Under the pieces are notes generated by a model that saw only the letters and a list, made by a program, of their open reading frames with translations, was not told the origin of the DNA and did not search any database. The position numbers and the translations under genes are program-made. Positions 1-8,479 of a stretch of DNA of 64,000 nt are shown one piece after another; position 1 is the first letter of the stretch; every line of letters starts with the position of its first letter. Source of the stretch: Croceitalea marina (GTDB lineage Bacteria > Bacteroidota > Bacteroidia > Flavobacteriales > Flavobacteriaceae); contig NZ_JBHULB010000008.1 in assembly GCF_042684265.1 (NCBI RefSeq), positions 124,001 through 188,000 of the forward strand. Direction: 5' to 3'.

Positions 1-57
1 CTTGCTTTCGCAGGAATGACAAAAACTGCTTACATTTAGCCTTCAAATTAGTATGAA
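1..57. repeat. Possible end of a REP-like repeat, then intergenic DNA
   Basis: The first 20 bases resemble one half of the short dispersed palindromic repeat (a TTTCGC core followed by GGAATGAC) found between genes in many bacteria, including flavobacteria. The other half would lie outside the window, so the stem cannot be seen. The remaining bases up to panB show no gene. No second copy was noticed in the window. Confidence 0.3.
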
Positions 58-876
58 ATGTCAGTAGCCAAGAAAGAGTATAAGAGAGTAACCGTTAAAT
101 CACTGGTTGAAATGAAACAAAACGGAGAGAAAATCTCTATGCTTACAGCTTATGATTATTCTATGGCCAAAATTGTTGATTCGGCCAATGTCGATGTTAT
201 TCTAGTTGGCGATTCTGCTAGTAACGTTATGGCAGGTCATGAGACTACCCTACCCATAACATTAGACCAAATGATTTATCATGCCAGTTCTGTTGTGCGG
301 GCCGCAAATAGAGCCTTGATTGTTGTTGACATTCCATTTGGAAGCTACCAAAGTGACTCTAAAGAGGCTCTGCGTTCTGCAATACGCATCATGAAAGAAA
401 GTGGCGGGCACGCCGTAAAAGTTGAGGGTGGCGAAGAAATAAAAGACTCTGTTAAACGAATCATAGGAGCTGGAATTCCTGTTATGGGACATTTAGGTTT
501 AACCCCCCAATCAATATATAAGTTTGGAACATACACCGTTCGCGCAAAAGAAGATGCAGAAGCAAAAAAATTAAAAGCTGACGCAAAGCTTTTAGAAAAA
601 CTAGGTTGCTTTGGTATTGTATTAGAAAAAATACCCGCAAAGTTAGCTAAAGAAGTTGCAGAAAGTGTTTCTATTCCTGTCATAGGTATAGGTGCAGGAA
701 ATGGCGTAGACGGTCAGGTTTTGGTTGTGCATGATGTTTTGGGAATGACCCATGAATTTAATCCGCGTTTTTTAAGGCGCTACATGAACCTTTACGAAGA
801 AATGGGCAACGCCATTTCACAATACGTAGATGACGTAAAAAGCAAAGATTTTCCGAACGAAGAAGAACAGTATTAA
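58..876 (+). CDS. panB: 3-methyl-2-oxobutanoate hydroxymethyltransferase
   Basis: PanB transfers a hydroxymethyl group from 5,10-methylene-tetrahydrofolate to 3-methyl-2-oxobutanoate, giving ketopantoate, the first committed step of pantothenate (and so coenzyme A) synthesis in the cytoplasm. The 272-residue length is normal. The (beta/alpha)8-barrel signatures are visible: GDSASNVMAGHETT near residue 51 with a magnesium-binding Asp, GHLGLTPQS near 144, and GIGAGNGVDGQ near 211. The substrate 3-methyl-2-oxobutanoate is also the precursor used by leuA, encoded 4.5 kb downstream. The ATG start gives the family N-terminus. A possible SGNH hydrolase gene begins 11 bases after the stop, so the two may be co-transcribed. 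Confidence 0.96.
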   Translation: MSVAKKEYKRVTVKSLVEMKQNGEKISMLTAYDYSMAKIVDSANVDVILVGDSASNVMAGHETTLPITLDQMIYHASSVVRAANRALIVVDIPFGSYQSDSKEALRSAIRIMKESGGHAVKVEGGEEIKDSVKRIIGAGIPVMGHLGLTPQSIYKFGTYTVRAKEDAEAKKLKADAKLLEKLGCFGIVLEKIPAKLAKEVAESVSIPVIGIGAGNGVDGQVLVVHDVLGMTHEFNPRFLRRYMNLYEEMGNAISQYVDDVKSKDFPNEEEQY

Positions 877-887
877 TCTAAGTCTTT

Positions 888-1547
888 ATGCTGCTTAAAA
901 GAAGATTCTTTTTACTATTTCTCTTAATTAGCAATTTTCAACTTAGTATTGCTTCAAAAGCATTATTTGTAGACAATCCTTATCAAAACTTAAAGGTTCT
1001 TTTTATTGGTAATAGCCTTACTTATACTAATAATTTACCAGAGCTAGTGAAAAAAGAAGCACTTCTTCAAGATATAAGGCTAGAAATGACCATGATTGCT
1101 TATCCAAATTATGCTTTAATTGATCATTTGAATGATGGTGATATTCAAAAATTGATAGCTGAAAATAATTATGATTTCGTAGTAGTTCAGCAGGGGCCTT
1201 CCTCGCAGGCCGAAGGAAAAAAAATGTTACTTGAAGATGGTGCAAAAATCAAGAAACTTTGTCAAGATAATGGGGCCGAAATGGTTTATTTCATGGTATG
1301 GCCTTCAAAGCAATACTACTACACTTATGATGATGTTATCAAAAATCATATACACGCGGCAACATCCAATGAAGCTCTTTTAGCTCCTGTCGGTGCCATT
1401 TGGAAAATGCATTTCGACAAAACAAATGATTATTCATACTATGGTGCTGATGGTTTCCACCCTTCTTTGATAGGTAGTAAGATAGCAGCTAAGGTTATCA
1501 GTAAAACAATTTGCAAGCAATCAGCGATTTATGGCAATAAAGATTAG
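888..1547 (+). CDS. SGNH/GDSL-family hydrolase, exported
   Basis: A 219-residue protein with an N-terminal hydrophobic signal segment (about residues 5-20) followed by an SGNH hydrolase fold. Block I is IGNSLT with the presumed nucleophile Ser43, and the C-terminal block DGFHPS supplies Asp188 and His191. This resembles the DUF4886-like branch more than classical lipases. The substrate is unknown; members of the fold cleave acyl or acetyl esters, so a role on envelope or dietary glycans is possible but only inferred. Its 3' end overlaps the next gene by 17 bases, suggesting coupled translation. Confidence 0.75.
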   Translation: MLLKRRFFLLFLLISNFQLSIASKALFVDNPYQNLKVLFIGNSLTYTNNLPELVKKEALLQDIRLEMTMIAYPNYALIDHLNDGDIQKLIAENNYDFVVVQQGPSSQAEGKKMLLEDGAKIKKLCQDNGAEMVYFMVWPSKQYYYTYDDVIKNHIHAATSNEALLAPVGAIWKMHFDKTNDYSYYGADGFHPSLIGSKIAAKVISKTICKQSAIYGNKD

Positions 1548-2229
1548 GTCCTCAGCAAAAAACCTGCAAGTACTTTTTGAGGATAACCATATTATTGTTA
1601 TCAATAAGAGACCGGGCGATATTGTACAAGGGGACAAAACGGGTGATACCCCATTAAGTGAAGTAGTAAAAAAATACTTGAAAATTAAGTATGACAAGCC
1701 CGGTAATGTATACTTAGGTGTTGTGCATCGTCTAGACAGACCAACTTCAGGTATCGTAGTATTCGCAAAAACTTCAAAAGTCTTGCCTAGGCTGAATAAA
1801 CTATTTTCAGAGGGAAAAACACAAAAAATCTATTGGGCGATGGTTGATAAAGTACCTGATAACAAAGAAGATACGTTAATTCATTGGCTAGTTAGAAATT
1901 CTAAACAGAATAAATCTTATGCTCATAAAAGAGAGGTTTCGGGTAGTAAAAGAGCACTACTTGAGTACAAATTGCATACGAAACTGGACAATTATTTTTT
2001 GTTAGAGATTAATCTAAAGACGGGTAGGCACCATCAAATTCGGGCCCAACTGGCAGCAATTGGCAGTACTATTAAAGGTGATTTAAAATATGGCGCTGCG
2101 CGCAGTAATAAAGACGGAAGTATTCATTTACACTCTAGAAGTCTAACATTTGAGCATCCTATAAAAAAACAATTAATAGAATTTACGGCTCCCGCTCCAA
2201 ACGACCCTATTTGGAACGCCTGTCTTTAA
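1531..2229 (+). CDS. RluA-family pseudouridine synthase
   Basis: A 232-residue enzyme that converts specific uridines in rRNA or tRNA to pseudouridine. The family motif HRLDRPTSG (around residue 67) carries the catalytic Asp, and the later motif KTGRHHQIRAQL is typical of the RluA branch. There is no S4 domain at the N-terminus, and the chain is shorter than E. coli RluC/RluD, fitting the stand-alone RluA-like enzymes common in Bacteroidota. Which uridine it modifies cannot be told from sequence. The ATG start lies inside the preceding gene (17-base overlap). Confidence 0.9.
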   Translation: MAIKIRSSAKNLQVLFEDNHIIVINKRPGDIVQGDKTGDTPLSEVVKKYLKIKYDKPGNVYLGVVHRLDRPTSGIVVFAKTSKVLPRLNKLFSEGKTQKIYWAMVDKVPDNKEDTLIHWLVRNSKQNKSYAHKREVSGSKRALLEYKLHTKLDNYFLLEINLKTGRHHQIRAQLAAIGSTIKGDLKYGAARSNKDGSIHLHSRSLTFEHPIKKQLIEFTAPAPNDPIWNACL

Positions 2230-2259
2230 ATTTTACCTATTTTTAAGCAAACACATATC

Positions 2260-2781
2260 ATGAAAAAGCTCATCTTATTACTACCACTAATTTTATTAAA
2301 CTCATGTGGAAGTTATAATTCTATAGACAGTTTTTACGAAGCCCACAAAAATGATAATCAGGTAACGGCCATACGCGTACCACAGTTTATGTTTACGTTG
2401 GTAAGCGAGATATCGCCTGAAATGAAATCGCTGGTAGGGAATACCCGTGATTTAAGATACATGCAGTTTCCCAGTAAAACTGAATCTCAAACCAGATTTT
2501 TAAATACGCAAATGAACAATTTTGCCAGTAGTTCATTCATAGAAGTGTTCCGTAAAAATGATGAATTAAAGCGTAATGTGGTTTCTATACGCGAAAAACG
2601 CGATGTTGTAAAAGAGATTTTAATCTATAACAACGACAATGCGACCGGATCTTTTCTATATTTTAATGGCAATTTTGACCCTGTAAAAGTTCGTGAACTA
2701 GCTAAGAACAATCAATTTGAAGAATTTTCAAAAGGACTTCTTCCTCAAATGAATCTAGGTACTCCCGGTATCTCTCAATAG
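2260..2781 (+). CDS. DUF4252 family lipoprotein
   Basis: A 173-residue predicted lipoprotein: a hydrophobic signal peptide ends in a lipobox (LLNSC), followed by a region resembling the DUF4252 family, which is widespread in Bacteroidota and of unknown function. In other genomes DUF4252 genes often sit beside sigma-factor genes, but none is seen here. After processing, the chain is mostly polar with a mixed alpha/beta look (repeated KRNVVSIRE-type segments). It lies between a pseudouridine synthase and an M23 peptidase, 22 bases before the latter, so it may be in the same transcript and act in the envelope. Confidence 0.7.
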   Translation: MKKLILLLPLILLNSCGSYNSIDSFYEAHKNDNQVTAIRVPQFMFTLVSEISPEMKSLVGNTRDLRYMQFPSKTESQTRFLNTQMNNFASSSFIEVFRKNDELKRNVVSIREKRDVVKEILIYNNDNATGSFLYFNGNFDPVKVRELAKNNQFEEFSKGLLPQMNLGTPGISQ

Positions 2782-2803
2782 AAGATTTTAAATAGAGATT
2801 TCA

Positions 2804-3631
2804 ATGCTTAACATCAAGTTCACAAAAACCGCACTTTTTTGTCTTTTAATTTCGTTAACGGTTAAAGGGCAACGAAAAGATCAGGGTATACGATTCATTA
2901 ATGAAATTACCGCAGATTCTGTTTTCTTTCATTTAGAAAACAACTACTATGCTCCTATCACAATTCAAACTACCCCAAATTTAGAAATGGAAGGTAGAAT
3001 AAGGGTAAACAAAGCTGCTCTAGTCAGTAAACGAGATACACTGTTTAAAACCATTGCAGTACCTCTAAACCTTGTGATTGATACTACTGCTATTGATTAT
3101 TCACAATTTATTGAATTTAAAGGAAATTTGGGCGATGCAAATTTAACTGAGGATACGAAACATTTGTACGCCCTACCTTTTGAAAAAGGAAAAGCCTATG
3201 AAATTATGCAAGCGAATTTTGGTCGCGTATCTCATGATAAAAAAACATCTTTTTACGCAATAGATTTTACAATGCCCGAAGGCACTCCAGTCCATGCGGC
3301 AAGGGCAGGTATTGTGATAAAAACCCAAGACAAGTATACCGAGCGTGGCGGTGAAGAACTAAAATACAAAGCTAATACTATAGCGATTTTTCATGAAGAT
3401 GGAACCATAGGGCACTATGACCACCTACAAACGCAAGGTGTTTTTGTAAAGCCTGGGGATTACGTAAAAACTGGTCAGTATATTGGTTTATCTGGTTATA
3501 CAGGATACACAACAAAACCACATTTACATTTTGTAGTGCAGAATGGGAAAAATGAAGCCGTACCAATTTATTTTAAAGGATATAAAAACAAAGTTCTAAA
3601 ACAAGGTAAACACTACAAAAACAAGAAGTAG
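2804..3631 (+). CDS. M23 family metallopeptidase, secreted
   Basis: A 275-residue protein with a signal peptide (about residues 1-22) and a C-terminal LytM/M23 domain (about residues 130-265). The zinc-binding and catalytic motifs are present: HDK...YAIDF (first His and Asp), GHYDHL, and the final HLHF. Active M23 enzymes cut peptidoglycan cross-bridges or stem peptides in the periplasm. The N-terminal 120 residues look like a beta-rich domain. The gene ends 7 bases before a convergent gene, leaving no room for a separate terminator. Confidence 0.88.
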   Translation: MLNIKFTKTALFCLLISLTVKGQRKDQGIRFINEITADSVFFHLENNYYAPITIQTTPNLEMEGRIRVNKAALVSKRDTLFKTIAVPLNLVIDTTAIDYSQFIEFKGNLGDANLTEDTKHLYALPFEKGKAYEIMQANFGRVSHDKKTSFYAIDFTMPEGTPVHAARAGIVIKTQDKYTERGGEELKYKANTIAIFHEDGTIGHYDHLQTQGVFVKPGDYVKTGQYIGLSGYTGYTTKPHLHFVVQNGKNEAVPIYFKGYKNKVLKQGKHYKNKK

Positions 3632-3638
3632 TGCTGCT

Positions 3639-5183
3639 CTATCGGGTAATCGTCAAGGCCTTTTCACGAATTATTTGCCCGACAGGTTTATTATATAGAT
3701 GACTTTCTAACCAAGAAATGATATCTAAATATAAAAATGCGCGTTTCTCATAAGGATGGTCCTCATACTTTTTCAGTTCTTTATGGAGTTTTAAAAATTC
3801 ATTGCGGAGTTCATTCGGATAAATGTCCCCTAAGCTTCTTAAGAACTTTATCATTTCTTTTTGCACCGCCTGTAAATCGTTCATCTTCAATAAAAACTTG
3901 TACGTGCTTTTTAGCTGAACTTCCAAATGGTAGTCCATACCCGCCTCATAATGGGCCACTAAGCTCAAAACACGTGCAAAACACATAAGATCTTCACGCA
4001 TCTTAAGGTTTTTGTTAGAGATAATTTTCTTTAGGTAAACAATACAGTTCTTATTATCACCATTTCCAAAATACAAACATGCAATCTTGTAATATAAAAG
4101 CATGATATGATGCTGGTCTATTCGGTCTTTGTGCTTGTTGATACCATACTCAACGATATTTACTAGATATAAGCCTTTTTCGAAGGTGCCTTCTAAAAAA
4201 TGAAGATTTAATTTATTTGAATTGATATATAAAAATGCCAATGAAGAAATATTATCATTCTTTGGAAAATCAGAATTCTGCGTCATTTTTTCCAATCGGT
4301 CCAAAGTCTGTTTAAATTGAGAACGATACTTTACATAGAACAACGATTCTAAGAGATAATGGTTTCCTTTTAAAAAGAAAACAGGGTTCAAATGAATCAT
4401 TTCTTCATTCTCATAAAACAAGTCCACCCATTTGCTGGCGTATTTATATGATGATAAAAAGTCTTGGGTCAAAAAACTATACCATAAATGGGCCTTATAA
4501 AGCCAAAGCTTCTCACGAAAACCCAATGATTCTATGGAGTAGTCGGGCAAATGTGATTCGAAGTAATCCGTTACTTCCTGTAGGTCTTCATCGGTTCTGA
4601 CATAACCAACTTTAAGCATCATGCCGTATAACTGTAAAGACAGATTAGACAATTTACTGGTCATCACATTATGAGCAGAAAGTTCTTTTGCCTGCAAAGC
4701 TAACTCGTCTGCCCTATCAGGTATACTTCTAGTGATATATTGAGTTTCTATTATCTTTTCAAGCTCAACGATTTCATAAGCAACATTTTTTTCTTCATTG
4801 TCAATCGCAATATGTTTTGCCTTATCTAAAATCTTCAATGCTTGCTTATAAAGTCCTTTTTGATATAAGATTGTGGCAAAATCCAATTGTTCCCGTATTT
4901 GCACCCTGATATTCTGATTTACTGGATTCAGTCGTAAACTCACCAAAATTTGCTTGTATAAATGGGCTTTTAGGTTAGAGAGCTGCGTTTTTTTTACAAT
5001 TCCACTTTCCAGAATTTGAGATTCGCTGTAGACACGCATTTTGTCCATTAAATTGAACAAGGCCAAAAACTTAGCATCCGTATTTACCCCCAAACGACCA
5101 ACATAAAGCTTAAACTGGCGCTTTTCAGATTTAGAAAGTGATTTAACCAGAACAAATAAGGTGTCCTTTTGGGTATTTGTCAT
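3639..5183 (-). CDS. Conserved helical-repeat protein of unknown function
   Basis: A 514-residue, highly charged, all-helical protein with no signal peptide. Several stretches have the spacing of tetratricopeptide-like helix pairs (for example LYKQALKILDKAKH near residue 110 and the segment around residues 355-385). The N-terminus (KSLSKSEKRQFKLYVGRLG) is rich in Lys and Arg. I recognise no catalytic motif. Similar cytoplasmic proteins of about 500 residues occur singly in flavobacteria, but I cannot name the family. It is transcribed divergently from the leucine operon across a 143-base region that contains a palindrome. Confidence 0.6.
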   Translation of the reverse strand: MTNTQKDTLFVLVKSLSKSEKRQFKLYVGRLGVNTDAKFLALFNLMDKMRVYSESQILESGIVKKTQLSNLKAHLYKQILVSLRLNPVNQNIRVQIREQLDFATILYQKGLYKQALKILDKAKHIAIDNEEKNVAYEIVELEKIIETQYITRSIPDRADELALQAKELSAHNVMTSKLSNLSLQLYGMMLKVGYVRTDEDLQEVTDYFESHLPDYSIESLGFREKLWLYKAHLWYSFLTQDFLSSYKYASKWVDLFYENEEMIHLNPVFFLKGNHYLLESLFYVKYRSQFKQTLDRLEKMTQNSDFPKNDNISSLAFLYINSNKLNLHFLEGTFEKGLYLVNIVEYGINKHKDRIDQHHIMLLYYKIACLYFGNGDNKNCIVYLKKIISNKNLKMREDLMCFARVLSLVAHYEAGMDYHLEVQLKSTYKFLLKMNDLQAVQKEMIKFLRSLGDIYPNELRNEFLKLHKELKKYEDHPYEKRAFLYLDIISWLESHLYNKPVGQIIREKALTITR

Positions 5184-5272
5184 CGTAAAATAAAACGTTT
5201 AAATAATTGTTTTACAGTATTTTAACCTATTCGAAAAACTATTTAACATTGTAATGGAATACAGGTCTATTC

Positions 5273-5284
5273 AGTTCATGAACT
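5273..5284. promoter_or_regulatory. 12-bp perfect palindrome upstream of leuA
   Basis: AGTTCATGAACT is a perfect palindrome located about 10 bases upstream of a -7-like element (TATCTTCG, 5294-5301) and 43 bases before the leuA ATG. This position would overlap the -33 region of a leuA promoter, as an operator would. The binding protein is unknown, and a 12-bp palindrome could occur by chance. Confidence 0.3.
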
Positions 5285-5326
5285 ACTGTATTTTATCTTC
5301 GTATAGATTCGTTAAAACTACGCAAA

Positions 5327-6502
5327 ATGATGGGTAAAGATAAGGTACAAATTTTTGATACGACCCTTAGGGATGGTGAACAGGTTCCTGGCTGTAAGTT
5401 AGATACCAAACAAAAGTTGGTTCTAGCCGAAAGACTAGAAGAGTTAGGTGTTGATATCCTAGAAGCCGGTTTTCCAATTTCAAGCCCTGGTGATTTTAAC
5501 TCAGTTAACGAAATTAGCAAGATTATCAAAAGCGCAACGGTTTGCGGCCTTACACGTGCGGTAGAAAAAGATATTAAAGTTGCCGCCGAAGCACTTCGAT
5601 ATGCCAAAAGACCTAGAATACATACCGGTATAGGTACTTCAGAATCGCATATCAAATATAAATTTAAAACTTCTCAAGAAGAGGTTATCAGAAGAGCTGT
5701 GGCAGCGGTGAAATACGCAAAATCATTTGTTGAAGATGTTGAGTTTTTTGCTGAGGATGCTGGAAGGACCGACAATGATTATTTGGCAAGGGTCTGTGAA
5801 GCCGTTATTAAGGCGGGGGCAACCGTACTAAATATACCCGATACAACGGGGTATTGTCTACCAGAAGAATATGGTGCGAAAATCAAGTATCTAAAAGAAA
5901 ATGTCACTGGTATCGACAAGGCCATTTTATCTTGTCACTGCCATAATGATTTAGGTTTGGCAACTGCCAATTCCATTGCCGGGGCCATAAACGGGGCAAG
6001 ACAAATAGAATGTACAATTAATGGAATTGGAGAGCGAGCCGGAAACACCTCTTTAGAGGAAGTTGTAATGATTTTAAAGCAGCACCCTGACCTAAATTTA
6101 GATACTAACATAAACACTAGGCTCCTTTTTGAGACTAGCGGTATGGTATCACAAAAAATGGGAATGCCCGTTCAACCTAACAAAGCTATCGTCGGCACAA
6201 ACGCATTTGCCCACAGTTCTGGTATTCACCAAGACGGTGTGATAAAGAATCGTGCTACTTATGAAATTATCGACCCTGAAGATGTTGGTGTAAGTGAATC
6301 TTCAATAGTTTTGACCGCGAGAAGTGGCAGAGCCGCACTGGCTTATAGAGCTAAAAAAGTTGGTTACGAGTTAACAAAATTACAGTTAGACGAAGTCTAT
6401 GACAATTTTCTAAAATTTGCTGATGTTAAAAAAGAAATAGTAGATTCTGACATTCATGAGATTATTGAAACCAGCAATATAGAATTAGAAAGTCTTGCTT
6501 AA
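5327..6502 (+). CDS. leuA: 2-isopropylmalate synthase, short form
   Basis: Condenses acetyl-CoA with 3-methyl-2-oxobutanoate to start leucine synthesis. The DRE-TIM barrel motifs are clear: TLRDGEQ near residue 13, the metal-binding HCHND near residue 205, and NGIGERAGN around 232. At 391 residues it has the catalytic barrel and the following helical region (SSGIHQDG near 297), but little or none of the roughly 120-residue C-terminal domain that binds leucine in the 510-residue enzymes. Allosteric inhibition by leucine may therefore be absent. The identity as LeuA rather than homocitrate synthase is secured by leuC, leuD and leuB directly downstream; the stop codon overlaps the leuC ATG (TAATG). 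Confidence 0.93.
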   Translation: MMGKDKVQIFDTTLRDGEQVPGCKLDTKQKLVLAERLEELGVDILEAGFPISSPGDFNSVNEISKIIKSATVCGLTRAVEKDIKVAAEALRYAKRPRIHTGIGTSESHIKYKFKTSQEEVIRRAVAAVKYAKSFVEDVEFFAEDAGRTDNDYLARVCEAVIKAGATVLNIPDTTGYCLPEEYGAKIKYLKENVTGIDKAILSCHCHNDLGLATANSIAGAINGARQIECTINGIGERAGNTSLEEVVMILKQHPDLNLDTNINTRLLFETSGMVSQKMGMPVQPNKAIVGTNAFAHSSGIHQDGVIKNRATYEIIDPEDVGVSESSIVLTARSGRAALAYRAKKVGYELTKLQLDEVYDNFLKFADVKKEIVDSDIHEIIETSNIELESLA

Positions 6503-7887
6503 TGAAGAAAACACTTTTTGATAAGGTTTGGGATGCTCACGTAGTTGAAACTGTCCCAAACGGACCCCAAATTTTATACATTGATAAACACTTGATTCAC
6601 GAGGTTACTAGTCCGCAAGCTTTTGCGGAACTGGAACAACGAGGTATTACCTTAGCAAGACCTGATAAAACAGTCGCGACCGCAGACCACAATGTACCCA
6701 CATTAAATCAACACCTAACAATTAAGGATGCTTTATCGCGAAAACAGGTAGAGATGCTAACCAAAAATTGTACAAATCATGGTGTTACCCTATATGGATT
6801 AGGACATAAATATCAAGGGATTGTTCATGTAATGGCGCCAGAGCTCGGTATTACACAACCAGGTATGACTATGGTATGCGGTGACAGCCATACCTCTACA
6901 CATGGAGCATTTGGCACAATTGCATTTGGTATAGGTACAAGTCAAGTGGCACAAGTTTTTGCAAGTCAGTGCCTTTTGCTTAATAAGCCAAAGAAAATGC
7001 GCGTTACCGTCAATGGAAAACTTAATAAAAACGTATTGCCCAAAGATGTCATCCTATACATTATTGCCCAACTCGGAACGAATTCCGGTACCGGTCATTT
7101 TGTAGAATATGCAGGAGACGTCTTTGAAAACATGAGTATGGAAGGGCGCATGACCGTATGTAATATGAGCATTGAAATGGGTGCTCGTGGTGGCATGATA
7201 GCGCCGGATGAAACCACTTTTGAATACGTCAAAGGCAAAGAATTTGCACCAAAAGGAGACGATTGGGCTAAAAAAGTTACGTATTGGAAGACATTGCCAA
7301 CGGATAAAGATGCTAGTTTTGATACGGAATATCATTTTAATGCATCGGATATTGCACCTATGATTACTTATGGTACCAATCCTGGTATGGGCATTAAAAT
7401 AACTGAGAATATTCCTGAAATTGAAGACACCTCTTTCGAAAAAGCACTTACTTATATGGGCTTAAAAAAGGGGCAATCTTTAATTAATCATCCTATAAAC
7501 TATGTGTTTATCGGAAGTTGTACAAACTCAAGGATCGAAGACTTTAGATTAGCGGCCGCACATATAAAAGGAAAACAAAAAGCAGGCAACGTGACCGCCC
7601 TTATAGTGCCTGGTTCGCAACAGGTGGCAAAACAGATAAAAGAAGAAGGTCTACAAGATATATTTGAAACTGCCGGTTTTGAGATTAGGCAATCTGGCTG
7701 TTCTGCCTGTTTGGGTATGAACGATGATAAAATACCTGCTGGAGAATATTGTGTTTCTACTTCAAACAGAAATTTCGAAGGAAGACAAGGTCAAGGAGCT
7801 CGAACCCTATTGGCCAGTCCATTGGTGGCGGCCTTAACTGCCGTGGAAGGAAAAATTGTGGATGTAACCGAACTTGAAGCAGTATAA
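6502..7887 (+). CDS. leuC: 3-isopropylmalate dehydratase large subunit
   Basis: With LeuD this forms isopropylmalate isomerase, converting 2- to 3-isopropylmalate. The 461-residue length is normal for the family. The aconitase-type 4Fe-4S cluster ligands are present: GSCTNSR (first Cys) and SGCSACLGM (two further Cys). The N-terminal motif DHNVPT and the GDSHTSTHGAFG block are also typical. Translation is probably coupled to leuA, because its ATG shares a base with the leuA stop, and to leuD in the same way. Confidence 0.97.
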   Translation: MKKTLFDKVWDAHVVETVPNGPQILYIDKHLIHEVTSPQAFAELEQRGITLARPDKTVATADHNVPTLNQHLTIKDALSRKQVEMLTKNCTNHGVTLYGLGHKYQGIVHVMAPELGITQPGMTMVCGDSHTSTHGAFGTIAFGIGTSQVAQVFASQCLLLNKPKKMRVTVNGKLNKNVLPKDVILYIIAQLGTNSGTGHFVEYAGDVFENMSMEGRMTVCNMSIEMGARGGMIAPDETTFEYVKGKEFAPKGDDWAKKVTYWKTLPTDKDASFDTEYHFNASDIAPMITYGTNPGMGIKITENIPEIEDTSFEKALTYMGLKKGQSLINHPINYVFIGSCTNSRIEDFRLAAAHIKGKQKAGNVTALIVPGSQQVAKQIKEEGLQDIFETAGFEIRQSGCSACLGMNDDKIPAGEYCVSTSNRNFEGRQGQGARTLLASPLVAALTAVEGKIVDVTELEAV

Positions 7888-8474
7888 TGGAAAAGTTTAA
7901 AAAATTAATTTCAACCGCGATACCACTTCCTATAGAAAATGTGGATACCGATCAGATAATTCCTGCCCGTTTTTTAAAAGCTACGAGCAAAGTTGGTTTT
8001 GGTCAAAATCTTTTTAGAGATTGGCGTTTCAATAAAGATGGAAGTATTAAGGAAGACTTTATACTAAATGATGGGAATTATGTTGGAAGAATTCTTGTAG
8101 CCGGTGAAAATTTTGGTTGTGGTTCTAGTAGAGAACATGCCGCATGGGCTTTAGAAGATTATGGTTTTAAAGTTATTGTTTCTAGCTATTTTGCCGATAT
8201 ATTCAAAGGTAATGCCTTAAATAATGGATTACTGCCAATTCAAATTTCAAAAGAAAAGTTGACCGAGCTTTTAGATTATCTAACGAAAAATCCAAAAACC
8301 GAGGTCATAGTCGATTTGGAAAATCAAATTTTAAGTTTAGAAGCAATTGAGTTAAAAGAATCCTTTGAAATTGATTCCTATAAAAAGATGTGCTTAATAA
8401 ATGGCTATGATGACATCGACTTTTTGATAAGTAAAAAACAGACTATTGAGGCGTTTGAAGCGCAAAACCAATAA
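7887..8474 (+). CDS. leuD: 3-isopropylmalate dehydratase small subunit
   Basis: The swivelling-domain partner of LeuC, 195 residues. Diagnostic motifs are NVDTDQIIPARFLK near residue 18 and the substrate-loop region NFGCGSSREHA near residue 73, which contributes active-site Ser and Arg. The ATG overlaps the leuC stop codon by one base, so equal synthesis of the two subunits by translational coupling is likely. It ends 5 bases before leuB. Confidence 0.97.
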   Translation: MEKFKKLISTAIPLPIENVDTDQIIPARFLKATSKVGFGQNLFRDWRFNKDGSIKEDFILNDGNYVGRILVAGENFGCGSSREHAAWALEDYGFKVIVSSYFADIFKGNALNNGLLPIQISKEKLTELLDYLTKNPKTEVIVDLENQILSLEAIELKESFEIDSYKKMCLINGYDDIDFLISKKQTIEAFEAQNQ

Positions 8475-8479
8475 ATCAC

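Noticed and set aside
345..683. 112-codon frame antisense to panB
   Set aside because: Shadow of a clear housekeeping gene; no independent features.
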